NCBI GenBank assembly: GCA_023458095.1
Contig: JAEXAS010000021.1
Coordinates: 62,001-126,000, forward strand
Direction of reading: 5' to 3'
Source: Actinomycetes bacterium
Lineage (GTDB): Bacteria > Actinomycetota > Actinomycetes > Propionibacteriales > Propionibacteriaceae
Length of the DNA stretch: 64,000 nucleotides
Below the pieces are notes generated by a model. That model was not told where the DNA came from and made no database searches. It was given only the letters and a program-made list of their open reading frames with translations. Numbering within the stretch: position 1 is the first letter of the stretch; the number at the start of each line of letters is the position of its first letter. Shown piece by piece: positions 17,133 through 25,529 of the stretch. The position numbers and the translations under genes are program-made.

Positions 17133-17927
17133 TCAGCCCACAGTGACATCGACCGGCATGCCGGCCTTCAGAGTGCTGGAGTCGTCGGCGACCCGAACTC
17201 GGACCTCATAGACCAGCTTGGCGCGCTGGTCCTTGGTCTGGACGGTGTTCGGTGTGAACTCCGCCTCAGCGGCCACGAAGCTCACCGTTGCTGAGAACGA
17301 AGTGGTCGAGGAATCGGTGGTCACGGTGGCCTTCTGGCCGACCTTGACGTTGCCGATCTCGGTCTCCGGAACGTAAATGCGTACGAACAAGTCGGACGGA
17401 TCGAGCAGCGTCACCAGGGTCTTGGACGGCGCGGCGTTCTGGCCAGGGTTGGCATTGACTGCGGTCACGATGCCGGCGTTCGGGGCGGTTACCACCGTGT
17501 AGCTCACCTGGAGCTGGGCGAGTTTTACAGCCGCGCGGGCCTGCGAGAGCCGGGCCTTGGCGGCAGTGACATCGGCCGAGGTTCCGTCGTTGCGGGCATT
17601 GGTCAGGGCGGCTTTGGCGGCGGTGACGCCCTGCTTGGCCTGATCGAGTTGTAGCTTCATTGCGGTCGGATCCAGCTTCACCAACACTGCGCCTTTGCTG
17701 ACCTGATCACCCTCGGCGACCGGTACGGCGATGATGCGTCCGGCCAGGGCCGGACTGATCTGAGAGCTGGTGGCCTCAACCGAGCCGGAGAACTGGTTGG
17801 CATTGGTTGAGGTCGCCTGGGTGGAGCTCCACCACCACCACACGCCGCCGCCGATCAAGGCCAGGGCCAGGATGATGATGACCGGAATGGGGGGGTGCTT
17901 GCGCGGGGAGTTGGCCATGTGGGTCAC
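17133..17927 (-). CDS. HlyD/YbhG-like membrane fusion protein
   Basis: A 264-aa adaptor with one N-terminal TM anchor (IPVIIILALALIGGGVWWWWS). A biotinyl-lipoyl-like half motif (GRIIAVPVAEGDQVSKGAVLVKLDP) precedes a short coiled-coil hairpin (about residues 85-125), followed by a beta-barrel region. In a monoderm such an adaptor probably links the exporter to the wall side or binds substrate. GTG 17927 overlaps the preceding stop (GTGA); ATG 17918 is possible. Confidence 0.85.
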   Translation of the reverse strand: MTHMANSPRKHPPIPVIIILALALIGGGVWWWWSSTQATSTNANQFSGSVEATSSQISPALAGRIIAVPVAEGDQVSKGAVLVKLDPTAMKLQLDQAKQGVTAAKAALTNARNDGTSADVTAAKARLSQARAAVKLAQLQVSYTVVTAPNAGIVTAVNANPGQNAAPSKTLVTLLDPSDLFVRIYVPETEIGNVKVGQKATVTTDSSTTSFSATVSFVAAEAEFTPNTVQTKDQRAKLVYEVRVRVADDSSTLKAGMPVDVTVG

Positions 17928-19180
17928 CTGTCCTCTTTGTTCTGGCCGTTGTCTGATCGACAGCCGGTGATGGTCATGTCGACACCGACGCCCGCGGGCA
18001 GATCGGCGTCACTGGAGAGTTGCACCTCGACGGCGCGCAGCAGATGCACGTCATCGGTGGTGGTTGAGGTGGGCGGATACTCCGCGCTGGCGGCGATCCA
18101 GTCCAGCCGGGCGGGCGCGCTGTGGCCGGGAGCCATCCAGTCGCCGGTGATCGTGGCCGCATCGCCGACGCACAGCGACGCAGCATCCTGTGGGGGCAGC
18201 CAGGCAGTCACCTTCGAGGCACTGACCGGCCGGACGGTGGCGACGGTCGCGCCCGCGGCGAGCCGGTCACCGGCGGAGGCCGTGGTGACCACGACACCGG
18301 CAATCGGTGCGGTCAAAACCGCCTGTGCGCGCTGCACTTTCGCCAGGTCGACACCGATCTGAGCGGCGTCTTCGGCGATCCGGGCCAGGTTGCGCAGCCC
18401 GCGCAACTGGCTTCGCGCATCGGTGATCGTGGCCGAGGCGGAGTCCAAGGTGGCCAATCCGGATCGTGCCTTCTTCAGCCCGTCGGCCAGTTTTGGCTCG
18501 GTCTGCCCGATCGTGGTCAACCCCGCATCGATGGTGGCAATGGCGGTGCGCAGCTTGGTGCGGGCCGCAGTGAGCTGGGCGCGCTGGGGGGCGGGCAGCA
18601 TCGGATTCTTCAAAGCGGTCTCGACCTGATCGAGTTGGGTGCCGAGCTCGCTGCGGGTGGCCAGGAGTTGGGTCTTCTTCTTCGCCAGATCGGCCTGAGT
18701 GGCGCTCAGTTGGCTGAGGGCGGAGCGAACCTTGTCGCGATTGGTGGCCACGAGTGCGGCCTTGTCGTAGGTGTCGTCGATGGCTGCGGTGAGAACCTTC
18801 ACTTGGGCGGCGGCCACCTCGGCATCAGCCTTGGCTGCGGTGACGTTGAGCTGCAGGCCGGTCGCTTCGAGACTGGCCACCGGTTGGCCGGCTTGCACCG
18901 AGTCTCCCTCCGCGACCAGGACGGTCGCGATCTGCCAGGTGTCGCCGAGCCCGAAGGTGTCGCCGGTGGTGCTCGGGCCGCGTTGGTCGCTGGTCTCTGC
19001 TGTCGGGGCCGGTGCGGGGAAGCCTGCGTCCAGATTGACGGCGGGGGCGTTCAGGACGGGTACGGTCACCGTCTGGGCCTGGTCGGTCACCGTCCCGGTG
19101 GCGTGGATGGGGCCGGTGGTCGAACTGCAGCCGCTCAGGACCAGGATGGCGGCTAGGCCGAGCAGGGCTGGCCGGGTCAT
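17924..19180 (-). CDS. Lipoprotein membrane-fusion-like adaptor with long coiled coil
   Basis: A 418-aa second adaptor in the operon. It has a signal peptide with the lipobox LSGC, a split lipoyl-like motif (VLVAEGDSVQAGQPVASLEATG and later TAPIAGVVVTTASAGDRLAAG), and a long Ala/Leu/Lys-rich alpha-hairpin of roughly 150 residues between them. The hairpin is much longer than in the neighbouring HlyD protein. ATG 19180 overlaps the tetR stop by 4 bp. Having one lipid-anchored and one TM-anchored adaptor for a single exporter is unusual. Confidence 0.8.
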   Translation of the reverse strand: MTRPALLGLAAILVLSGCSSTTGPIHATGTVTDQAQTVTVPVLNAPAVNLDAGFPAPAPTAETSDQRGPSTTGDTFGLGDTWQIATVLVAEGDSVQAGQPVASLEATGLQLNVTAAKADAEVAAAQVKVLTAAIDDTYDKAALVATNRDKVRSALSQLSATQADLAKKKTQLLATRSELGTQLDQVETALKNPMLPAPQRAQLTAARTKLRTAIATIDAGLTTIGQTEPKLADGLKKARSGLATLDSASATITDARSQLRGLRNLARIAEDAAQIGVDLAKVQRAQAVLTAPIAGVVVTTASAGDRLAAGATVATVRPVSASKVTAWLPPQDAASLCVGDAATITGDWMAPGHSAPARLDWIAASAEYPPTSTTTDDVHLLRAVEVQLSSDADLPAGVGVDMTITGCRSDNGQNKEDR

Positions 19181-19797
19181 CGCGGCACCGACACCGAGGT
19201 GAGGAACGCGTCGGTGAGTCTGGAAAGCGTCTCTGTCGACGGCGGCGCGGCTGGGTGGGTGCTCAAGAAGCCGTCCAGGGCGACGTAGGTCATGACAGGT
19301 CCCAGGAACAGGCGGGGAGCGAGGTCGGGATCCGGCAGACAGATCAGACCCCGGTCGTGAGCCAGGCTGAGGATCCGCCCGACTCGGCTGAGAAGTTGTC
19401 TGGGCAAGGCCGCCTGAACGCGTTCGCGTAGCTCCGGGACGCGGAAGGCTTCCCCGAGCACCAGCCGGAACATCGCAATCCCTTGGGCGCTGAGCATGGT
19501 CTGGGTGAGCTGAGTGGCGAAGGTCATCAGCACCGTGTGCAGCTCTTCGACCGAGTCGAGGTGGTCCGGTGCGGGAAGGCTGGGGAACAACTGCTGGGAG
19601 GCGCCGTTGAGGACTTCGGCCAGGAGATCGACCTTGGTGGGGAAGTAGCTGTACAGGGTCTGCTTGCTCACTTTGGCGGCGGCGGTGATGGCGTCCATCG
19701 AGGTGCTCGCGTAGCCCTGGGCAAGGAACAGCCGGGTGGCGGCGTCGGCAATCTGCTGGCGCTTGGCCCGCTGTCGCGGCGGCAACTCCTCGGTCAT
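19177..19797 (-). CDS. TetR-family repressor of the exporter operon
   Basis: A 206-aa regulator with a standard TetR helix-turn-helix (IADAATRLFLAQGYASTSMDAITAAAKVSKQTLYSYFPTK in pieces, residues about 13-55) and a C-terminal ligand domain. It is the first gene of the seven-gene unit, and its ATG abuts a 29-bp palindrome, so autorepression of the whole operon is likely. No ribosome site is visible between the palindrome and the ATG, which suggests a leaderless mRNA. Confidence 0.9.
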   Translation of the reverse strand: MTEELPPRQRAKRQQIADAATRLFLAQGYASTSMDAITAAAKVSKQTLYSYFPTKVDLLAEVLNGASQQLFPSLPAPDHLDSVEELHTVLMTFATQLTQTMLSAQGIAMFRLVLGEAFRVPELRERVQAALPRQLLSRVGRILSLAHDRGLICLPDPDLAPRLFLGPVMTYVALDGFLSTHPAAPPSTETLSRLTDAFLTSVSVPR

Positions 19798-19826
19798 GAA
19801 TCAAACTGTACCGTACGGTTTGATTC
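19798..19826. promoter_or_regulatory. TetR operator: 29-bp palindrome
   Basis: Arms GAATCAAAC and GTTTGATTC enclose TGTACCGTACG. Of 14 base pairs, 13 are Watson-Crick and one is T/G. It lies directly before the tetR ATG and 147 bp before the divergent gene at 19974, so it could control both directions, though the exporter operon is the obvious target. Confidence 0.8.
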
Positions 19827-19973
19827 GTGGGGAGTCTCTTCTTCACTACGCGTTGCCGGGCCGGAGCAGGCCCGCTCACCGCAGCGAGATTGGCAGTCCT
19901 GCTAGCCTGCCCACTGACCGCCGCGACGCGCAGCGGTGACGGGGCCTGCGGTTCGCCGCATCCAAGGAGATAC

Positions 19974-21260
19974 ATGAAGTTCGCGCGCAACCCCTGGACT
20001 GTGTGGGGTGCCTGGCTGGCGAGCCGGGCGGCCACGGTCCTGATCTGGATCCTGTTCGAGCCGAATGTCGACGGCGACGTTACCTATTACTGGACCCATA
20101 CCTCGGAGATGATCGCCGGCACTGTGCCGGTTGCGCAGACCATGGTCGAGTACCCGACACCGGTGCTCTGGTTGCTGCAGGTGCCCTGGCTGTTGTCCGG
20201 GCAGACCCAGTTCGGCTTCCTGGTCGCCTTTATGGCCCTGCTCCTGCTGGCCGACTTGGCCTTCAGTGTGTCCCTGTGGGCGCGCGGTCGAGGCGTGCAT
20301 GCGCTGTGGTTCTGGATCGCTTTCTTTCCCCTCATGGGGCCTCTCACACTGCTGCGCCTAGACCTGGTGCCGGCTCTGCTGTGTGCCGCGGCGCTGCTGG
20401 CGCTGCGGCGGCAGCGCAGCGTGGCCTCCGGACTGCTGCTGGCCGCCGGAGCCGGACTCAAGCTGTGGCCGGCGCTGCTGTGGCCGACCAGCCTGCGCGG
20501 CACCGGGCGCGGGGACCGGCGGCTCACGGTGGCGTTCTTCGCCGGTGGGGTGGCGCTGATCGTGGCGGCGGTGGCCTACGGCGGGATCGGTCGGCTGCTT
20601 TCTCCGCTGGCGTGGCAGTCCGCCCGGGGCCTGCAGATCGAGTCGATCTGGGCCACACCGCTCATGGTTATTCGGGTGTTCGATCCGGCCCAATATGAGG
20701 TGGCGATTTCGCGCTGGCAGGCCTTTGAGATCTTCGGTCCCGGGCGGGACGCTTGGTTGAATGCGGCGAGCCTGGCCACCATGGTCAGCTACCTGGTCAT
20801 CCTGGTGGCCTACCTGGTCTGGCTGAACCGGTGCTACCCCCAGTTGTTCAGCCGCCGTCCGAGCCTGTCGGGGGCCGAGCATGCGGCATCGATTACCTCA
20901 GTGGGACTGTTCATGGCCATGGTGATCACGATCACCCTGATTGCCAACAAGACCTTCAGCCCGCAATACCTGATCTGGCTCGCGGCTCCGGTGGCGGCGC
21001 TGCTGTTGGCCGCCACCGATGCGGGAGTGCGGCCTTCCACCGTGCGCACGATTCGCACGATGGCGGTCTGGACGCTGGCCTTGGCTGCGGGCACGCACCT
21101 GGTCTTTCCGCTGACCTACGCCGTGCTGTGGACCGGTGCTGCCGGGGTGGACATGGCGACTGCGGTGTTGGTGGCTCGCAACCTAGCCATGCTGGTCTTC
21201 GCCATCTGGCTCACCACGAAGTTCATTCCGGTGCTGCGTCAGCCCGCGTTGGATGGCTGA
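19974..21260 (+). CDS. GT87-like polyprenyl-phosphate glycosyltransferase
   Basis: A 428-aa integral membrane protein with about ten TM helices. An early external loop carries the acidic motif DGDVTYY, and VEYPTPVLWLL fits the YPP motif of the GT87/DUF2029 family. These GT-C enzymes transfer mannose or similar sugars from polyprenyl phosphate to cell-envelope glycans. ATG 19974 has AAGGAGA immediately upstream. Acceptor and sugar are not deducible. Confidence 0.75.
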   Translation: MKFARNPWTVWGAWLASRAATVLIWILFEPNVDGDVTYYWTHTSEMIAGTVPVAQTMVEYPTPVLWLLQVPWLLSGQTQFGFLVAFMALLLLADLAFSVSLWARGRGVHALWFWIAFFPLMGPLTLLRLDLVPALLCAAALLALRRQRSVASGLLLAAGAGLKLWPALLWPTSLRGTGRGDRRLTVAFFAGGVALIVAAVAYGGIGRLLSPLAWQSARGLQIESIWATPLMVIRVFDPAQYEVAISRWQAFEIFGPGRDAWLNAASLATMVSYLVILVAYLVWLNRCYPQLFSRRPSLSGAEHAASITSVGLFMAMVITITLIANKTFSPQYLIWLAAPVAALLLAATDAGVRPSTVRTIRTMAVWTLALAAGTHLVFPLTYAVLWTGAAGVDMATAVLVARNLAMLVFAIWLTTKFIPVLRQPALDG

Positions 21261-21296
21261 ACGGGCTGGTTCGGGTCAGCTTGTAGGCTGGCCGAC

Positions 21297-22703
21297 ATGA
21301 CGAATCCGGTGCAGGTGGCGCGGAGGCGAAATGCCATTCCCGCTTCACCGGCACCAGGAACGTTGCCGTTGCGCCGGGTGCTCACCTCCCCCTGGCTGTG
21401 GATCGCAGTCGGCATGCTGTTGGTCTATACCGCGGCTTTGGCCTGGCTGTTCACTGACATCGTGAAGAACCTCTCGGTGAACGAGGAGACGACCGGGCTC
21501 AACATCTCTGCGGTTCAGGATGCGGCCTGGTTGGCCGTGCCCACCGTCGTGTTCTGGTCGCTGGTCTTCCTGCTCGTTGATCGCTACCGTCCGCAGCGGC
21601 TGGTGGTGTGGCTCCTCGCCCTCGGCTGGGGCGGTGCGATGGCGGTGCTCATCTCGTATTACGTGAACAGTTGGGCTGCCGCACATCTGGGCGTCCAGGG
21701 TGCCGGCGACCCGGCCAGCGCGGCTCGGGCTGCGGTCTTCATCGCCCCCTTCGTGGAGGAGGCGGCCAAAGCCAGTGTGGTGTTCCTGCTGGCGATCTTC
21801 TTCCGCTACCGACTCACCTCGAAGCTGTCCACGATCACGTTGGCGGGGTTGAGCGCGGCCGGATTCGCCTTCACCGAGAACATCCTCTACTACGCCCGGG
21901 TGATCGTGTATTCCTCGACCACGATCCAGGCCGGCAATGCCGACGACGCTTTGAACAGCATCGTCTGGTTGCGAGGCTTTTGGACCTCCTTTGCGCATCC
22001 GCTGTTCACGGTGATGACCGGAATCGGTATCGCCGTGGCGCTGCGGACCCACAGCAAGGTGGTGCGCGTGTTGGCGCCACTGGTCGGCTACTTGGGTGCG
22101 GCCCTGTTGCACATGCTGTACAACTCACAGGCGACCATCGCTCAGGGCGATTCGATCTACTTCCTCTATTTCGCGGTCGCGCTCCCGATGCTGGTTGGCG
22201 GCGGAGTCTATGTCGTGCGTCAGATCTTGGCCGAAAGCCGCCGCGTCCGTTCGCGCCTGGCCGACTATGTGCAGTTGGGGTGGTTGCCACCCCGCGACCC
22301 CGAAGTGATGTCGCGCTCCCGGACACGGGCGCGGGCCGGTGCCATCGCCATCACCCGCGGCTGGAGGTGTTTTGTGGCCACCATCCGGTTGCAGCGAACC
22401 CTCACCGAGCTGGCCTATCTGCGCGACGGGCAGGTTCGTGGCGTCCTCGATGCCGGGTCCATCCCCCGGGAAAGGGAACTGGTCGAAACCGCGAATTCGC
22501 TTCGGGCTACGGCGATTGCCGATCCGAAGGGTTTGAAGCTCAACCTGCCTCGCTGGCGGCGCCCGAAACCGGTATCCTACGGTGCGCCGAATTACCCGGG
22601 TCCGTCCGGGCTAGCCGGTAGTTGGCCAGCACCGACCTCAGCATTTCCGAATGACTTCGGGCCTGCGGCGGTGAAGCCCAATGGGGGACCGCCGAATAGC
22701 TAG
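21297..22703 (+). CDS. PrsW-like intramembrane metalloprotease
   Basis: A 468-aa multi-TM protein of the PrsW/CPBP-related group. Key motifs are present: the EExxK motif in FIAPFVEEAAKASVVF, FxxxEN in FAFTENILYYARV, and later membrane histidines (FAHPLFTVMTG and LLHMLYN). In Bacillus PrsW cleaves an anti-sigma factor; the target here is unknown. The C-terminal 130 residues are cytoplasmic, basic and Pro-rich at the end. It lies 12 bp before the dynamin gene, probably one transcript. Confidence 0.85.
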   Translation: MTNPVQVARRRNAIPASPAPGTLPLRRVLTSPWLWIAVGMLLVYTAALAWLFTDIVKNLSVNEETTGLNISAVQDAAWLAVPTVVFWSLVFLLVDRYRPQRLVVWLLALGWGGAMAVLISYYVNSWAAAHLGVQGAGDPASAARAAVFIAPFVEEAAKASVVFLLAIFFRYRLTSKLSTITLAGLSAAGFAFTENILYYARVIVYSSTTIQAGNADDALNSIVWLRGFWTSFAHPLFTVMTGIGIAVALRTHSKVVRVLAPLVGYLGAALLHMLYNSQATIAQGDSIYFLYFAVALPMLVGGGVYVVRQILAESRRVRSRLADYVQLGWLPPRDPEVMSRSRTRARAGAIAITRGWRCFVATIRLQRTLTELAYLRDGQVRGVLDAGSIPRERELVETANSLRATAIADPKGLKLNLPRWRRPKPVSYGAPNYPGPSGLAGSWPAPTSAFPNDFGPAAVKPNGGPPNS

Positions 22704-22715
22704 CAGGAGGTTGGT

Positions 22716-25526
22716 ATGGGCGTTGAACGCCTTGCGGGTTCACTCACCCGTCTCCACGACGCTTTAGTCGACCTCCGACTCCCGATCGACCTTCCCGACG
22801 CCGAGGGGCATCGCACTCTCGCTCAGACGCAAGCCCACCAGATTCAGGACTATGTGGTACCGCGACTTCGTCGCCTTGATGCGCCGTTACTGGCCGTGGT
22901 CGGTGGGTCTACGGGGGCTGGCAAGTCGACCTTGGTCAACTCCCTGATCGGTCGAGCCGTCAGCGAATCCGGTGTGATTCGTCCCACGACACGTTCCTCG
23001 GTGCTGATCCATCACCCCAGCGACGAGCATTGGTTCGCCTCGGGCCAGATTCTGCCGGGCTTGGCGCGCAGTGATAGCCCGGGGGCAGATCCCCGCGTGC
23101 TGCAACTGGTGCCCGAACCGGGCCTGCCCGAAGGTCTGGCGATCCTCGACGCTCCGGATGTCGACTCAGTGGTCGCCGAGAACCGCACGCTGGCCGCGCA
23201 ACTGCTGGCCGCGGCCGATCTGTGGCTGTTCGTGACCTCGGCGGCGCGCTATGCCGACGCTGTGCCGTGGCAATACCTTCGCGACGCGGCCACTCGGCGC
23301 GCCGTGGTTGCTGTGGTGCTCGACCGGGTGCCCCCGCTGGCGATGAGCGAGGTGCCGACTCACCTTGGACAGATGATGAGCCAGCGCGGGTTGGCGACCT
23401 CGCCGCTGTTTGCGGTTCCCGAGGTTCACCTGAGTGATTCCGGGATGCTTCCGGACGCTTCGGTAGCCCCGATCCGGTCGTGGCTGAACGGTCTGGCCCT
23501 TGACGTGACTCGACGCAATGAGGTGGTGCTGCAGACCCTGGACGGCGCCATCGAATCCTTGGCCGGGCAGGGCGGAGTGTTGGTGCAGGCTGCCGCCGAG
23601 CAGGTGGCGGCTTTGGAGACGCTGCGCGCGGACGCGGAAAAGGCCTTCGCTGAGGCCACCCGGGCCATCTCCGCACAGACGGCTGATGGCACGCTGCTGC
23701 GCGGTGAGGTGCTGGCCCGCTGGCAGGATTTCGTTGGCACCGGCGAGTTCTTCCGGTCTGTGGAGAAGCGCATCGGCTTGTTCCGTGACCGGGTCGGTCA
23801 GGTGGTTCGAGGTGAGCCGAAGCAGGCTCAGGAGGTCAAGCTCGCCGTCGAGTCCGGCCTGGAGGTGCTGATCACCGAAGAGGGTGAGGCGGCCTCGCGG
23901 CGGGCGGTCTCGGCCTGGGAGGCGCATCCGGCTGGGCGGCAGATCCTGGCTCGCGATGAGACGCTGGGACGGTTGTCGTCGGGCTTTGCCGAAGCCGCCC
24001 CCCGGGTGATCCGGGAGTGGCAAGGCGATGTGTTGGAGCTGGTCTCCACCGAGGGGCAGGCGAAGAAGGCCACGGCGCGCTATCTGGCCTTGGGGGTCAA
24101 TGGCGCCGGGGTCGCGCTCATGATTTTGGTGTTCTCCCAAACCGGCGGCCTGGCCGGAGCCGAGGTGGGCATCGCCGGTGGCACGGCAGTGCTGGCCCAG
24201 CGCGTGCTGGAGGCGGTCTTCGGTGATGATGCCGTGCGCCGACTGTCCAAGCAGGCCAAGCAGCAACTCGATGATCGGGTGCAGGCGCTGATGGCGATGG
24301 AACTGGTGCGCTTCGAGCAGGTGCTCGACGAATTCGACGTCGCCGAGATTCACGGGGAGCGTCTTTCGGCCGCCTTGGCTGGCCTGGACACCGAGCGGGT
24401 CGATCCGGACCGCTATCAGCATCCTTCGGAGTCTGCTCCGGTGTTTAGCCCTGAGGCCGTTGCCGGGGCTGCTGAACAGGCGGCGGCCGGTCCCGGCGGT
24501 GGCCTGATGACGCCTGAGGCGGGCGCGGTGAACCTGGAGGCGATCCCGGATTCGGTGTGGCGCGAGCCTGCGCCAATGGCGCCCGAGGCGGAGTCTGCCG
24601 AGGCGCCGGAGCCAGCGGAAATCCCGGACCCTGCTGAGGCGCCGGAGTCTGCTGGGGCGCCGGAGTCTGCTGAGCTGCCGGAGCCCGCTGAAAGCCCGGA
24701 CCCTGCTGAAGACCCGGAGCCTGCTGAGCTGCCGGAGTCTGCTGAAGCGGCCCCGGCTCCAGTCGAGGACAGCGCTGTTGGGGATTTGAATTCTGCTGGT
24801 GAGGATGCCGTGGCGGAGCCCGTCGAGCCCCAGCCTGCGTCCGCCGCAGAGGGCGACGCTGCTGAATCAGACCATGACGGTGAGGCCAACGCCGAGTCAG
24901 GGCGGGAATCCGGCGACGACCTCGTCCAGACCGCAGACACCACACTCGACGAGGTAGCCCAGGCCGACGCAGCGGATCCCGCGGTGGAGGTCACCGCGCC
25001 TGCCGAACTGCCTCGACCCCAGCAGCAGTCGCAACCTCAGCCGCGTCCCATTCCGGTGCCGGCCGAACTGGCCGAACTCGCGGCTGAAGCTGTGCGGCGC
25101 CCCGATGCCGCCAATCCCGATGCCGACGATCCCGATGCCCAGGACCCCGAATCCGGCACGGAAGCCGGACCGGATGCTGCGCACGAAGCCGGATCGGATT
25201 CTGCCTCGGATGCTGGGGAGACCGAGCCGGTCCCGCCGCAGTTCCGACTCCCTGCGCCGCCACCGCTGACATCGCCCCCGATGCCAGCGCCAGCCGCCGA
25301 ATCAGACGCTTCTGAATCGGCGGCTGGCGAATCAGGCCCTGCTCAATCGAACCCTGCTCAATCGAACCCTGCCGACTCGAACCCTGCCTCGGTCCCCAAC
25401 CCGCTGTCGCTGCCGACACCGCCCCGAGGCTTGATCCCGCCCCTGCAAACCCCGCCGCCCCCCGAGGTGCCGGCGTGGCCCAACGCCGAACCGCCTATGC
25501 CGACTGATTCAGTCAGACAGGAGTAG
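22716..25526 (+). CDS. Dynamin-like GTPase with long acidic Pro/Ala/Glu tail
   Basis: A 936-aa protein; ATG with AGGAGG at 22704-22710. The N-terminal GTPase has the P-loop GGSTGAGKST (residues about 63-72) and a G3-like motif in LAILDAPDVDSV. A helical stalk carries a hydrophobic membrane-binding stretch (about residues 460-500, VALMILVFSQTGGLAGAEVGIAGG). From about residue 570 the rest is low-complexity Pro/Ala/Glu/Ser repeat. Paired dynamin-like proteins in actinobacteria (DynA/DynB, IniA/IniC) work in membrane remodelling at division septa or under stress. The next gene is the partner, 3 bp away. Confidence 0.8.
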   Translation: MGVERLAGSLTRLHDALVDLRLPIDLPDAEGHRTLAQTQAHQIQDYVVPRLRRLDAPLLAVVGGSTGAGKSTLVNSLIGRAVSESGVIRPTTRSSVLIHHPSDEHWFASGQILPGLARSDSPGADPRVLQLVPEPGLPEGLAILDAPDVDSVVAENRTLAAQLLAAADLWLFVTSAARYADAVPWQYLRDAATRRAVVAVVLDRVPPLAMSEVPTHLGQMMSQRGLATSPLFAVPEVHLSDSGMLPDASVAPIRSWLNGLALDVTRRNEVVLQTLDGAIESLAGQGGVLVQAAAEQVAALETLRADAEKAFAEATRAISAQTADGTLLRGEVLARWQDFVGTGEFFRSVEKRIGLFRDRVGQVVRGEPKQAQEVKLAVESGLEVLITEEGEAASRRAVSAWEAHPAGRQILARDETLGRLSSGFAEAAPRVIREWQGDVLELVSTEGQAKKATARYLALGVNGAGVALMILVFSQTGGLAGAEVGIAGGTAVLAQRVLEAVFGDDAVRRLSKQAKQQLDDRVQALMAMELVRFEQVLDEFDVAEIHGERLSAALAGLDTERVDPDRYQHPSESAPVFSPEAVAGAAEQAAAGPGGGLMTPEAGAVNLEAIPDSVWREPAPMAPEAESAEAPEPAEIPDPAEAPESAGAPESAELPEPAESPDPAEDPEPAELPESAEAAPAPVEDSAVGDLNSAGEDAVAEPVEPQPASAAEGDAAESDHDGEANAESGRESGDDLVQTADTTLDEVAQADAADPAVEVTAPAELPRPQQQSQPQPRPIPVPAELAELAAEAVRRPDAANPDADDPDAQDPESGTEAGPDAAHEAGSDSASDAGETEPVPPQFRLPAPPPLTSPPMPAPAAESDASESAAGESGPAQSNPAQSNPADSNPASVPNPLSLPTPPRGLIPPLQTPPPPEVPAWPNAEPPMPTDSVRQE
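24580..24770 (+). repeat. Coding repeat in the dynamin tail: Pro-Glu-Ser/Pro-Ala units
   Basis: Degenerate 12- to 18-bp units of the form GCGGAGCCTGCTGA encode a run of PEPAE, PESAE and PDPAE steps. The units differ at many codon positions, so they are old or under selection for amino-acid content. Confidence 0.7.
25341..25385 (+). repeat. 15-bp coding tandem repeat in the dynamin tail
   Basis: Two identical copies of GCTCAATCGAACCCT plus a third with two changes, encoding AQSNP-AQSNP-ADSNP. The identical copies imply a recent duplication, so length may vary between strains. Confidence 0.8.
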
Positions 25527-25529
25527 GAC

